From Aselliscus stoliczkanus (taxonomy: Eukaryota > Chordata > Mammalia > Chiroptera > Hipposideridae): a stretch of DNA of 64,000 nt. Shown here one piece after another: positions 53,980-64,000 of the stretch. Numbering within the stretch: position 1 is the stretch's first letter; every line of letters starts with the position of its first letter. A program made the position numbers and the translations under genes. Location of the stretch: NCBI GenBank assembly GCA_033961575.1, contig CM066740.1, positions 64,589,117-64,653,116 on the forward strand, written 5' to 3'. The notes under the pieces are model-generated. The model was not told the DNA's origin. It saw only the letters and a list, made by a program, of their open reading frames with translations, and made no database searches.

Positions 53980-56900
53980 TGGGGTGAGTTTTAAAACATA
54001 TTTGTGAGATGGGCAGCAATCACCCAGAGTAGATGGTCGGCTTAGTTCAGGAGCTAAGACTCCTGGCACCCAGGCATCAGCAGCAGCTGGGGTGGGTAAC
54101 GCCTGGTGGTCCTGGGGTGGGACCTGAGCAGCGGGAGAAAGAATGTAGAGACACTAAAGAAGGCCTGCAGCTGCAACTACCACCAGCTATGCAGAAGTTC
54201 TTCCGTATTGTAACAACAGATATAGCTACAGTGGTAGGATGAAGTGAAATCAGCCCTGCAATATGTGTGCCCGAAAGTAACTTACTACACTGATCCCAAT
54301 AACAATCTATCAACAAATGCAAACAGAAGCCATGTGCAAGCAATTCCTTTGCATTTCACTGCCTGTGTCTTTGCCTTAAGCACACTGACAAGTGTTTGTT
54401 TGCAACATTGAAGTCATTGTCATCTTAAGAAGTTGACTGATTAGATCTGAAACACAAATAGAGAGTAAGCCAGGCTCTGAAAAGTCCTAATATCATTTTT
54501 TAAAAATGTATAGCTGGAGAACGTAGTACATTCTCTAAACTTGAAAATTCCAAGATCTCAAAATATCTCAAGTTGATAAAATCACCAAGGAATCAAAGAT
54601 TTGCTCAGGTATGACTCTTAGTAACACAAAAGGTATTTAGCTTCATAAGAAAGTTTCATGCTTGAAGAGTATTTTCTTCCTGCTGCCAGTAAACGGAGGA
54701 AAGGGTATATTCATTTACTGACAGCAGACTGTGCCCCTAAATAGCAGGCCAGGTTTTATGTAAGTTGCTTTTCAAGTTAGCTAGGATTTTTTCAATTATT
54801 TGATGGGTTTAGCTTAGAGATAAATTTGATGCTGTTATTTTTCCGGTGAAGCCAGCAATAGGGAAGTGTATGCGGAGAAGGGAAAGAGAAACTGGAAAAT
54901 GGAGCTAACTTAGTAGAAATCTAACATTTGCCGTTCCTTTTAATAATTACTTTTTTTCAGATCCCTTTGAAGGTGAAAGGTTTTTGTGTTAAAATTTTTA
55001 TTACCAGGCTATCATGGAAAAAAATCTGTGCGATATCTGGGCATTTCCTGTTTCAAAGTATATAAGTGATCTGTTGCCCATCTTTATTACAGTGGTTTCT
55101 GTTACCAAAAACCCTAATCTGAAGAGCATATAACATAAACAACTGAGGGTATTTTCAGATGAGCAATGCAAAAACTGTGTGTTTGCTGCTGTAAGACATT
55201 ATGGCAGTTTGTCCGCTCTCAAAGAAAAAGGCGGTGTCCAGTTGTGGAATGCGGTGGGGTGGTGGCTGGATGACCCGCTCAGGATCCAGGGTTATTACAG
55301 AATTCAGACTCAGTAGTCCTCACGCAGTTACCCTGCCAAGTGTACCTTCCTTTTCTCAAAATGCTTGAGAACTATTTCAGAGATGCTCAGAGATCCAAAT
55401 GAGCATTAACAAAGAGAGAGAAGAACTGTCTCTCGAGAAAGGCGCTCCCTTTCTCTAAGCGGGATTTATGACGGGTACGCCAGCAGCGCTGGAGTCTGGC
55501 ATAACACATGATGGCCAGACCTATTTTATATTCAAGGAAGTCAAATGAACTCTCTAAGTGGCACGAAGCTAAGTGCACCCACATAGTTTCTGAGTCTATC
55601 AGTTCTTCAATGTACATTAAACCTTTCCAGATTTCTTCTCAGAGGTTGGCTGTATGCCAGAACCCAGACCTCTGCTGTGCAGCGGGCTGAGTGTTCCCAG
55701 GTGCCGGCAGACTCTATGTTAGTCCTTATTTACAGTTTTTCTTAGGATTCCTTTGAAGTGTGAACAATCAAGTTGCAGCATGTTGCATAGCCCTTTATTC
55801 CGCTTTCTATTCCGGCTCTGAAAGCTTTTCAAAGCAGAAGTATTTATCTACAAATATTAAAATGTATTTGGAAAGATAAATTCCTTTACAAATACTTTAG
55901 AAATAATTTTGTTCTCTTTTTGAGTAAGATAAAAACGTGAACAGCCAATATCATTCTTTTAGCCAGGCACTTCATTAATGAAATTCACAAAACACCCTAT
56001 GGTTTGATGACACCCATATACGATAGGACTTGCAAACATCTGGAGTGTAATCAGCATTCTGTGATGTATGGAATCCCTAACAAAATCCCAAATACTGATA
56101 TAACTAACATTGAGCGATAAATGTTACCTTTGGAAAAGGGCATGTTTGTCACAGCATGCGTACAAACCATGTCTAAACATCTGTCTTTCTAAGAATTCTG
56201 TCATTTTCAGAAATTCCAAAACTAAATGAAGATATTACGTGTTTTTGAGCTCTGTGTTCTCTCAGGATAAAAAGCTGTGACTACAGTTGTGTGAAGGGAA
56301 GTACAAAAGGCAGCTCAACCCCAAGCACACTTTCTAACCCCTCAGAGGTGATCCTCTGCGGTCAGCACGGTGCAGTCAATGTGGCCCTCCACGCGAAAAG
56401 TGAGTGGGGTGAGGCAAACAGCCCACAACCTTCCAGGGGGGGAAAGGAAACAAGGGGCGTCCCCCAGAAGCCCAGCAACAAATATTTATTTCAAATATAA
56501 AATGAACTTTGCATTCTCATTTGTGCTTTGCACTGCACCTTTTATTTTCTTTTAACCCCACTTTTTGCATGTGTTTGGCCAATCGCACTCCAGGTTGTGG
56601 GAACAGTGTTCAAAAACAGGCATGGTTTAATAAGTGGGGTAGTAGGGATGGTACGCAGGAGCTGGGTAACCCCGTTAGACGGCTGCATCTCTATTAGGCG
56701 ATCTCGATTTGCAGCTCTAACAAACTTCGATTTATGATGCCAAGAGGGCACTGAGTGGATGACTTCTGCTCCTTTCAGAACTTTCAATCTTTATTTTTTT
56801 TAATATAACAATTTTAAATGATTTTTTCAGATTTAGTCCCAGATGAATGATGCCTGAGAGGACCTTGGTGGTAATCATGAGCCCACTTACACTTGTGGTT

Positions 56901-59900
56901 GATGGCACATTACGCGATAATGCTAATAGCGTGTAGTGATGGGTACTATTGCATTTCCACCCAATCCCAAGATGAGTGAGATTAATGCAGAAGACAAATA
57001 GGAGGGAAGCACAGGCTCCTCTTTTTCCCATCAGGCTGTTACATAAATAACAGATAAACACCCTCCTGTTCACACCACATCAGAGCTGAGGGAAATGCTC
57101 CAAACTTCAAGCCATCAACGACTCAAAACTGCGGTTGTCAAATCAATTTTTTACAGCAGACTGACCTGCTTGCAGACCATTTTTTTTATAGCAGGGGAAG
57201 AGTTTGGGAGTGGGCTGGGAGTACACTAGTGATTTCCAAATGACATTTCAGATGCGAAGCTTCAGCCTGCCAGGCTTTCCCTCTTTTGCCCCTCCACCCA
57301 CACGCACACACGCCCCATCAACTTCCGCTGACACTTCTTCATTACCAGGAAAAAGCTCAGGCAGTCTGGGGGATTTTGCAAAGCATCATTCCTCTTTTAT
57401 GCCCAGGCTCTCACTGATACTTCTAAAAATGGTTTTCAAAATTTTATGCCCCAGTAAGAGATAGGGTTTGAACTTTTAAAGTTGTAGAGACAGTGGCTTC
57501 CGAATTCATCTCATTGACTCCTCTGGCCATTGGCACTCACCTGGTGTGCCCCCATTATGGGGAAATGAAATCCTAAGTGACCTTTTTGGGTGAACAGTCA
57601 GAAAGCCACATGGGCACATTTAATGGGAAGAAATGTGGGCTGTTACATGATGTGAGAAGATTGTCAGGAGTACATACCTTTTTATTTTCTTAACCCAAAC
57701 ACAGCCTCTGTAGATTTTTTTGTATGTTCAAGTTACACCTTCTCCTTCAAATGATAAAAGAATTCAGTGTGAAATTTGCTTTATAAACTTTTGTGAGGCC
57801 CCGTCGTCCTCATATAATGCTGAAGGAGTATATATAGACAGGGAACACATTCAACCAGTTTCCTTGATGCCTTAATGATGGGATGCAGGAGGAAAATGCT
57901 ATATGGTTCCCATTCTTATTTCTTACTTCTCTTATCTGCATCATCTGAGCATGCTTTGTATTGACACCACACTCTTCAGTAAAAATAAAAGCATATGGTA
58001 GTTTTATTACAAAATGTATTGCCATAACATCCAGCAAAAGTGTGGCCCACTGAAATTTGTCACTAGAAAGTCAGGGATCTTATTAAATGACAATACTACA
58101 TTGTGAAGTTTAAGTAGCAAACAGGGATAGTGTTTTTTCAATTCAATATCCAAACCTATTTGGTTTGAGGTTGAGCACTTTGTTGGTAATGTGTGTTTAT
58201 TTACTTCCAAGATATAAGAGGCCAGATCAGAATCATATGCTATATAACAGAAATATTGTGACAAGTTAGCATGTCCATTATAAGCCCTTTTGCCCCTTCT
58301 AGGATATATTAATATCTAGTAAAAATTGGAGTAAACCCAAAAGAGCACATAGCTTAGCAACTACATTTATTGAAAAGAAATTTTGTAGAAAAGTCCTCTT
58401 GGCTATTTTTAAATGATAGCATTTCACCCACGCAAGAAAGTGCATTTTTGCTTATTTATTTTATATTGAAAAAAATCTCTGGCCTGGTATGACTTAAGTA
58501 CAGCTTCATTTTCAACCATTAGCCCATGATGTTGACTGGTGCCTTTAGGCATTTCAGGGATAAAAATAAAATGAATAAGTTATTTTGTTTGGAAAAGTAG
58601 CTTCTGCACATGTGCTGTATTTTTTTCAATAAATAATTTATCACTGTTTTTAAAACACGACCTTATCCTTTAGCGCATATGGGAGGCAGCTGAATCTAAA
58701 CAAAGCGGACATCCTGGAGCTCATTCCATCATTCAGGCCCAAATTCCACCTCTCTGAAGTATCTCGAATACAGAGATATGCATGAGGAGCCCCTTAATAT
58801 CAGAATTATTACTAGATACTTCTTTATTTAAAACACTTTTTAAATTATTGTGTATTATGTGTACTGGACTTCAAGGAGAGGGCTAGTTGAGGTATATTTA
58901 CCAGTTTCCATTCTATTAAGGCAATGTTTCCAAGTTACTGGATTAGTTCATTCGCCTACAGCAGAGGAGGCACATCATCCTTGGCCCTCCAGACTTAGGC
59001 AACAAGGAGGACAGTGGGCATCTACAGAAGAAGAAAGAAAAGAAAAAGAATCGAAACTCCAGTGATAACCAAACATACTTCCTGAAAGTATAGAAGAAAA
59101 ACTGCCTCTGACAGAATTAAGACAAGGAAGACTTTATTCAAGGTTTCTGCAATAGGAGTCAATTTTATTGAAATAGAGACGAGAGACTGCTCAACATCAT
59201 TGGAACAAAATGTGAAAGGATTTTTAAGCACTGAGGTGGTGTCATGGAATAGCATGGAAGGACTTTGTAGGGAGCTTGGCCAGTGTGATTAGGCCATCTG
59301 TGCTTGCTAGTGGGCACTTATGTAGTGAGGTATCTACCCTCTCACAGAGACTGGAGATAGGGGCCCTACCTTCTTTGATGATCACATTTCAAAGGGATGG
59401 CACTAGGTTCTTAAGAAAGACATTTCTAGGTTGTAAAGCTGGTAAGAGGCTGGGAGAAGATTTACATCTCAAAGAGGCAGAGAAAGTATTTGCAATTACA
59501 GGTTTTCTAAAGTAAATGCTCTAAGAGGCCTATAGTCAGAAAGAAACCTGTTTAAAGTTTGGTTAAGTTGAGGAAAACATTAAGACTGTCAAAGCCATAT
59601 TGATCTTGAGGGAAGAAAACCAAGGGTCTAGGAACCAAGCTTAAAGTATTTTAACTCGTTTCCATTCCTTTGAATTCCTGGGTCTCCCCAAACTGACAAC
59701 TTTTCTTATTATCTGTAGCCAGCTTGGAGTTCAAGGGGAAGGGGAAATATAATGAGATCCTTGGGTCTCTACTTGTTTCTGCCATACCACTTGTTTATTT
59801 CAAATGGAAATTTCTGCTCCTGTCCTGGCAACCCCATCCTGGATGGTACTAACCTCATCTGTGCAAGCAGGTAGGGTGATGATTATAGCCACTGTAATTA

Positions 59901-60100
59901 TACTTCATCAAAGACAATCAGGATCTTTTGGTTTGGGTCCTCTCTCAGGAGCCTGACACAAAGTCCCTGAGGCCTGGGCCAAACTATTCATGGAGGTCAG
60001 CACACTTAACACTATGTGTCTCTCATTATGTGACACTTAAAACTGATATCCCTGAAAGTCCATCAGCAGCCGTCCACTCCACCATTTCCACATCTGCTGC
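53980..60100. other. Repeat-poor, low-copy region
   Basis: About 6 kb in which I can name no young transposon. Composition is more even than elsewhere, and some CpGs survive (for example 55390-55500 and 56630-56720). No coding exon is convincing: no long frame, no splice-flanked frame with a known domain. Candidate conserved non-coding blocks are 54960-55740, 55980-57100 and 58500-58800. The part 59105-59420 has the texture of an old LTR (GAAGACTTTATTC…, GTGGTGTCATGGAATAGCATGGAAGG), but I cannot name it. Confidence 0.5.
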
Positions 60101-60104
60101 CTCC

Positions 60105-60115
60105 ATTTCCTTTTT
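60105..60115. repeat. Left target-site duplication of twin-primed L1
   Basis: ATTTCCTTTTT, repeated exactly at 62100-62110. Confidence 0.85.
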
Positions 60116-62099
60116 TTTTTAAAATTTATTAAAGTATAGTTATGTTATTTTGTTATTTTCAGGTGTACAACATAGTGATTTGACATTTATATACCTTACA
60201 ATGTGATCAACACAATAAGTCTAGTAACTATCTGTCACCATACAAAGTTATTACAATATTATTGACTATATTCCCTATGCTGCCCATTACATCACCATGA
60301 CTTATTCATTTTATAACTGGAAGTTTGTATTTCTTCTTCACCTTCATCTGCTTCACCCATCCCCACAACACTTTCCCTCTGGCAACCATCAGTTTGTTCT
60401 CTGTTATCTATGAGCCTATTTCTGTTTTGTTTGTTTAATAATTTGCTTCATTTTTTAGATTCCACATATATGTGAGATCATATGGTATTTCCCTTTCTCT
60501 GTCTGGCTTATTTCACTTAACATAATACTCTGTAGGTCCATCCATGTTGTCGCAAATGGCAACATTTCATTCTTTTTATTGCTGAGTAATAGTTCATTGT
60601 GTGTATGTCTTCCTTATCCTACTTATGCCTACATATGGACACCAAGGTTGCTTCCATATCTGGATATTGTAAATAATTCTCTAATTAACATGAGGACGTA
60701 TATATCTTTTCAAATTAGTGTTTTTGATTTCTTCAGATCAATTCCCAAAAGTGGAAATGCTGGGTGATAAGGTAGTTCTATTTTTAATTTTTCAATGAAT
60801 GTCCAAACCATTTTCCGTAGTGACTGCACCAATCTGAAATCCCACCAACAGTACATAAAGGCTCTTTCTTCTCTGCATTCTCCACAACACTTGTTTTTTG
60901 ATGTATTGATGATGGCCATTCTGACAGGTGTGAGGTGATATCTCATTGTGGTTTTAATTTGTATTTCTCTGATGATTAGTAATGGTGAACATCTCTGTAT
61001 GTCCTCTTTGGGGAAATGCCTATTCAGGTCTGCCCATTTTTTAATTGGATTATTTGTATTTGTGAGGTTGAGTTGCATGACTTTTGATATAATAGAACCA
61101 ATAAATTAATTCAGTCAAGTTACAGGATACAAAAATTAATATATAGAAATCTATTGCGTTCCTATACACCAATGAAGAACTATCAGAAAGAGTAATTTAA
61201 AGAAAAAAACACACTTATTTACAATTGGATCAAAAAGAATAAGATACATAGGAATAAGTTTAACCAACGAGGCAAAAAACCTGTACTCTGAAAAACTACA
61301 AGACATTGATGACTGAAATTGAAGATGACACATGTAAATGGAAGGATATACATGGGTTACAATGATGAATATCATTAAAATGTCCATACTATTCAAAATA
61401 ATCTACAGACTTAATGCAATCCCTATCAAAATACCAATGGCATTTTTCACAGAACTAGAGCAAATAATCCTGAAATTTATATATAACCACAAAAATCCCT
61501 GGACAACCAAACTGATCTGGAGAAAGAAGAACAAAGTTAGAGGTGTCACACTCCCTGATTAGAAACTATACTACCAAGCTTCAGTAATCAGAACAGTATG
61601 GTAATGGTACAGAAACAGATGTATAGATCAATGGAAAAGCATAGGGAACCCAGAAATAAACCCAGATTTACATGGTCAATTAATCTACAACAAAAGAGGC
61701 AAGAGTGCACAATGGGGACATAACAGACTTTTCAATAAACAGTTTTGGGAAAACTGGACAGACACATGGAAAACAATGAATCCGGACCACTTTCTTGCAC
61801 CATATACAACAATAAATTCAAAATGGATTAAAGACTTAAATAAAAGACCTGAATCCATAAAACTCTTAGAAGAAAAAATAGGCAGTAAATTCTTTGACAT
61901 CAGTCTTGGCAAATTTTTTTTGGATATGTCCCCAAGGGCAACAAAAGCAAAAATCAACAAATGGGACTACAACAAACTAAAATGCTTTTGAACAGTGAAG
62001 GAAACTATCAACATAATAAAAAGACATACTGAATGGGAGAAGATATTTGTAAATTATATATATGATAAGAAGTTGATATCCAAAATATATAAAGAATCG
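60116..62099 (-). mobile_element. L1 with 5' inversion (twin priming)
   Basis: 60116-61080 is the antisense 3' segment: 3'UTR, then ORF2 C-terminus, whose minus-strand frame begins [20 protein letters not shown] at 61078. From about 61085 to 62099 the sequence is sense ORF2, running from reverse-transcriptase end to VNYIYDKKLISKIYKE. The two segments are adjacent in a normal ORF2 (…ISKIYKE-LIQLN…), so almost nothing was lost at the breakpoint. 11-bp TSDs flank the whole. Frames are broken in both parts, although the conserved blocks are easy to read. Confidence 0.92.
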
Positions 62100-62110
62100 A
62101 TTTCCTTTTT
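62100..62110. repeat. Right target-site duplication of twin-primed L1
   Basis: ATTTCCTTTTT, matching 60105-60115. Confidence 0.85.
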
Positions 62111-62448
62111 CCCCCTTTACTCAACTACTAACAACATTATTTCTATCTGTTGTTTCTGCTGACACTGATGAAAAAGGGTGTCAATGACCTTCAGCAACTG
62201 CATCACCACAGATTTTTGTTTTGCCATCCTTGTCAGCCTCTGTGTTTGTACAGAATTCACCACGTGTCCAAGAACCACCTCTTTTTTTGGAACCTTCTCT
62301 CCCTTTGCATTCCATGACAAAGCACTTTGCTGGTTGTCTTCTTGCTTCTTTAATTTTTCCTTTTCTGTGTCTTTCCTGGGCACTATTTCCTGTTCATGCC
62401 CTTAAGGTAGGAACACCCCAAGGATTTCTCCTCATCTTCCCTGGTCTT

Positions 62449-62559
62449 TTTTTTTTTTTTTTTTTTGGAGGGCAGTGTCACTGGCCCTCATGTGGGACCC
62501 GAACCGGGGCCACTGGCTTCCCAAGCCAGTGCTTAACCACCACGCCACTCGGCGGGCCC
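62449..62559 (-). mobile_element. tRNA-derived SINE, family 2 (short form)
   Basis: Antisense: poly-T, GGAGGGCAGTGTCACTGGCC, CCCGAACCGGGGCCACTGGC, head CCACTCGGCGGGCCC. An exact 14-bp TSD TCTTCCCTGGTCTT lies at 62435-62448 and 62560-62573. A clean, relatively young insertion. Confidence 0.96.
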
Positions 62560-62631
62560 TCTTCCCTGGTCTTGATCCATGCTTTCTTGTTAGGTCAGTT
62601 CATCTACTTCCACAGTTTCAACTATAACCTT

Positions 62632-62890
62632 TTTTTTTTAATTTTATTTTTTAATTTTATTTTAATTAGCTTCAGGTGTACAACACAGTGCAATAGTTAT
62701 ACTTTTTACCCCTCAAAGTGACAACTCCCCTCCCCCAATTCTCCACCCACTCCTCCCCCCCATATCATACATATCTATTACAATTCCTTTGACTCCCTTC
62801 CACCGTATAATCCACATCCCGTGACTATCTATATATTCAATTACAGTTGGCATACAATATATACAACATCAATTTCAGGTATACAGTGCA
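62632..62890 (-). mobile_element. 5'-truncated L1 3'UTR, antisense
   Basis: T-rich tail, GCTTCAGGTGTACAACACAG, the C-rich run and GACTCCCTTCCACCGTATAA exactly as at 20040-20290. It is truncated inside the 3'UTR at GGTATACAGTGCA. TSD TCAACTATAACCTT (62618) / TCAGCTACAACCTT (62891), two mismatches. Confidence 0.93.
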
Positions 62891-63250
62891 TCAGCTACAA
62901 CCTTAATGCTGATGCCTGTAACTACCACCTTGATGGCTATGAGGGTAACTATGCTCTTTATGGTGTTGAGAGTCAACTGTGTGCTTCAGTTCCTATCTTT
63001 TTTCCTAAGCCCCAGGCCAAAAATTCCTGTTGTTTCTTAGGCAAATGGAACCTAATGATCTGCTACCATCTCAAAGTGAAACATTCAAAGTGCAATTACA
63101 TCATCCTTACCTGGTACATCTCCCTCTCACTTTATTTTCTACCTCAGTTGACACAGCATTTTATTCAACTTCCACCTTTCTTCAGCTTTCTCCCTGCCTG
63201 AACCACTGCAGCCCTGCTAGACGATATTCTGTGCTGTTGCCCTTCATGCT

Positions 63251-64000
63251 CCGGGTATTTCTTTCAGGCTGAGCATTTACACCCTCCCTGTTGAAATTCT
63301 GCATTTTATCCCTGGTGTAAATTAAATGTGACCCCATTTCTAAGATTATGATTAATTCTACACATCATAGCAATGATTGTATCCTTCACAACATTCACTA
63401 GATTCTGCTTTCTATTGTAGTTTATTGTATGCATGACTACTTCTTTTACTAAATAGAAAATTCCTTGATGGCAGAGGCTGTATGGTATTTTCCTTTTTAT
63501 CTCTAAAATTGTCTTTCACAGAGTCAGTCTTCAGGACATGTGTATTAAATGAAATATTGCATTTTCACATGTAATCCAAGCCTGTTCTGGGAGGCCTAAA
63601 TGAGTAGTCCATAGATACTAGAGAGCTGAAAACTTCACTGATTCACCAGATAAACTGGCCAGGTGGGGTTTGGAGAAATGGTAATTATGTATCAGTGGAT
63701 TTCTTGATATTTTGTACCTATCATATTCTGTGGGCAATGCTAACTTAGTTTATTTTGTGTGTCATGTTTTGAATCCCTGAGAGAGAAGAAGTGAGCAAAG
63801 CACTATGCAATCTCTCCCAGTTACAGGAAAAAGTCCAGCTCTACTCATTAGTTTTCAAAGTCCATTTAAAATATATAACCAATATAATTTCAAAATCTGT
63901 GTAAATGCTTTATCCAATTAGCTCTAAGTAGATACAAATCTTGGGAAGGTCTGCCATCTGGGGAAATATGTGGCAGAGAAAACTTGCAAAGGAATGTTAC
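63251..64000. other. Low-copy sequence with L2 3' end
   Basis: 63455-63560 (ATTCCTTGATGGCAGAGGCTGTATGGTATTTTCC … CAGAGTCAGTC … TGTATTAAATGAA) resembles the sense L2 3' terminus ('…gagggcagggactgt…aataaatg…'). The rest holds nothing that I recognise. Confidence 0.5.

Larger units (their letters stand above)
62111..63250 (-). pseudogene. Possible unidentified retropseudogene, split by SINE and L1 (tentative)
   Basis: Removing the SINE (62449-62559) and L1 (62632-62890) leaves minus-strand sequence with two coding-like stretches. One is LTLNTIKSIVTLIAIKVVV… followed by IVETVEVDELT (about 62970 down to 62595). The other is the 62383-62117 frame, with MPRKDTEKEKLKKQEDNQQS, SWNAKGEKVPKKEVVLGHVV and MAKQKSVVMQLLKVIDTLFH. 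The Lys/Glu-rich, low-complexity texture resembles nuclear proteins, but I do not recognise a parent. Stops interrupt the frames. Chance frames in ordinary DNA are the main alternative. Confidence 0.2.

Noticed and set aside
59105..59420. Old LTR
   Set aside because: The texture is suggestive, but I see no TG…CA ends or repeat of the element, so I list it only as a possibility inside the low-copy region.
1..64000. CRISPR array, operon, phage or plasmid features
   Set aside because: Nothing of the kind is present. The DNA is mammalian, and the regular repeats are microsatellites or L1 5'UTR units.

Overview
The window is mammalian nuclear DNA dominated by retrotransposon debris. I find no protein-coding host gene, no tRNA or rRNA gene, and no prokaryotic system such as an operon or CRISPR array. 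Nearly all open reading frames longer than 60 codons are pieces of dead LINE-1 (L1) ORF1 or ORF2, their antisense shadows, or simple repeats. The host is most likely a bat. The younger L1 3' ends carry the tail I associate from memory with chiropteran L1 (…TTGTCACCCCAATAAACTT…), and two tRNA-derived SINE families accompany them. Species and exact SINE names cannot be fixed without a library search.

Layout. 1-1755: antisense L1 5'UTR and ORF1 start, cut by the window edge. 1790-11400: L2, old L1 fragments on both strands and a mariner-type MITE. 12235-12780: antisense L2. 13030-29530: a four-level nest. An ancient L1/HAL1-like element was entered by a full-length L1 (13896-28801, 24-bp target-site duplication, TSD). 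That element was then entered by a compact rearranged L1 (15394-18743, plus strand, 14-bp TSD) and, separately, by an inverted ORF2 fragment, which itself received a full-length L1 (20022-26827, minus strand, 14-bp TSD). 29706-29929: hAT-type MITE. 31790-38400: old L1 fragments with small young insertions. 38436-43658: unassigned old repeat, MIR, antisense L1s and SINEs. 45990-50545: old L1, L2 and a MIR entered by two SINEs. 50600-52060: antisense old L1, MIR, L2. 53980-60100: the longest stretch with almost no recognised repeat, possibly containing conserved non-coding DNA. 60105-62110: an L1 with a textbook twin-priming inversion. 62111-64000: low-copy sequence with one SINE, one truncated L1 and an L2 end.

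How it works together. The window records L1-driven insertion over a long time. L1 enzymes made the L1 copies and, by inference, mobilised the SINEs, whose insertions have A-rich tails and 8-17 bp TSDs. No L1 copy here is intact: the full-length one has lost its ORF1 start codon (ATG to ATA) and has a stop beside its reverse-transcriptase YADD motif. The most notable structures are the nest, tandem 111-bp units in the L1 5'UTR, a shuffled L1 with both ends and matching TSDs, a perfect 32-bp palindrome, two 5'-inverted L1s and a 420-440 bp long form of the SINE. I found no convincing new molecular system.
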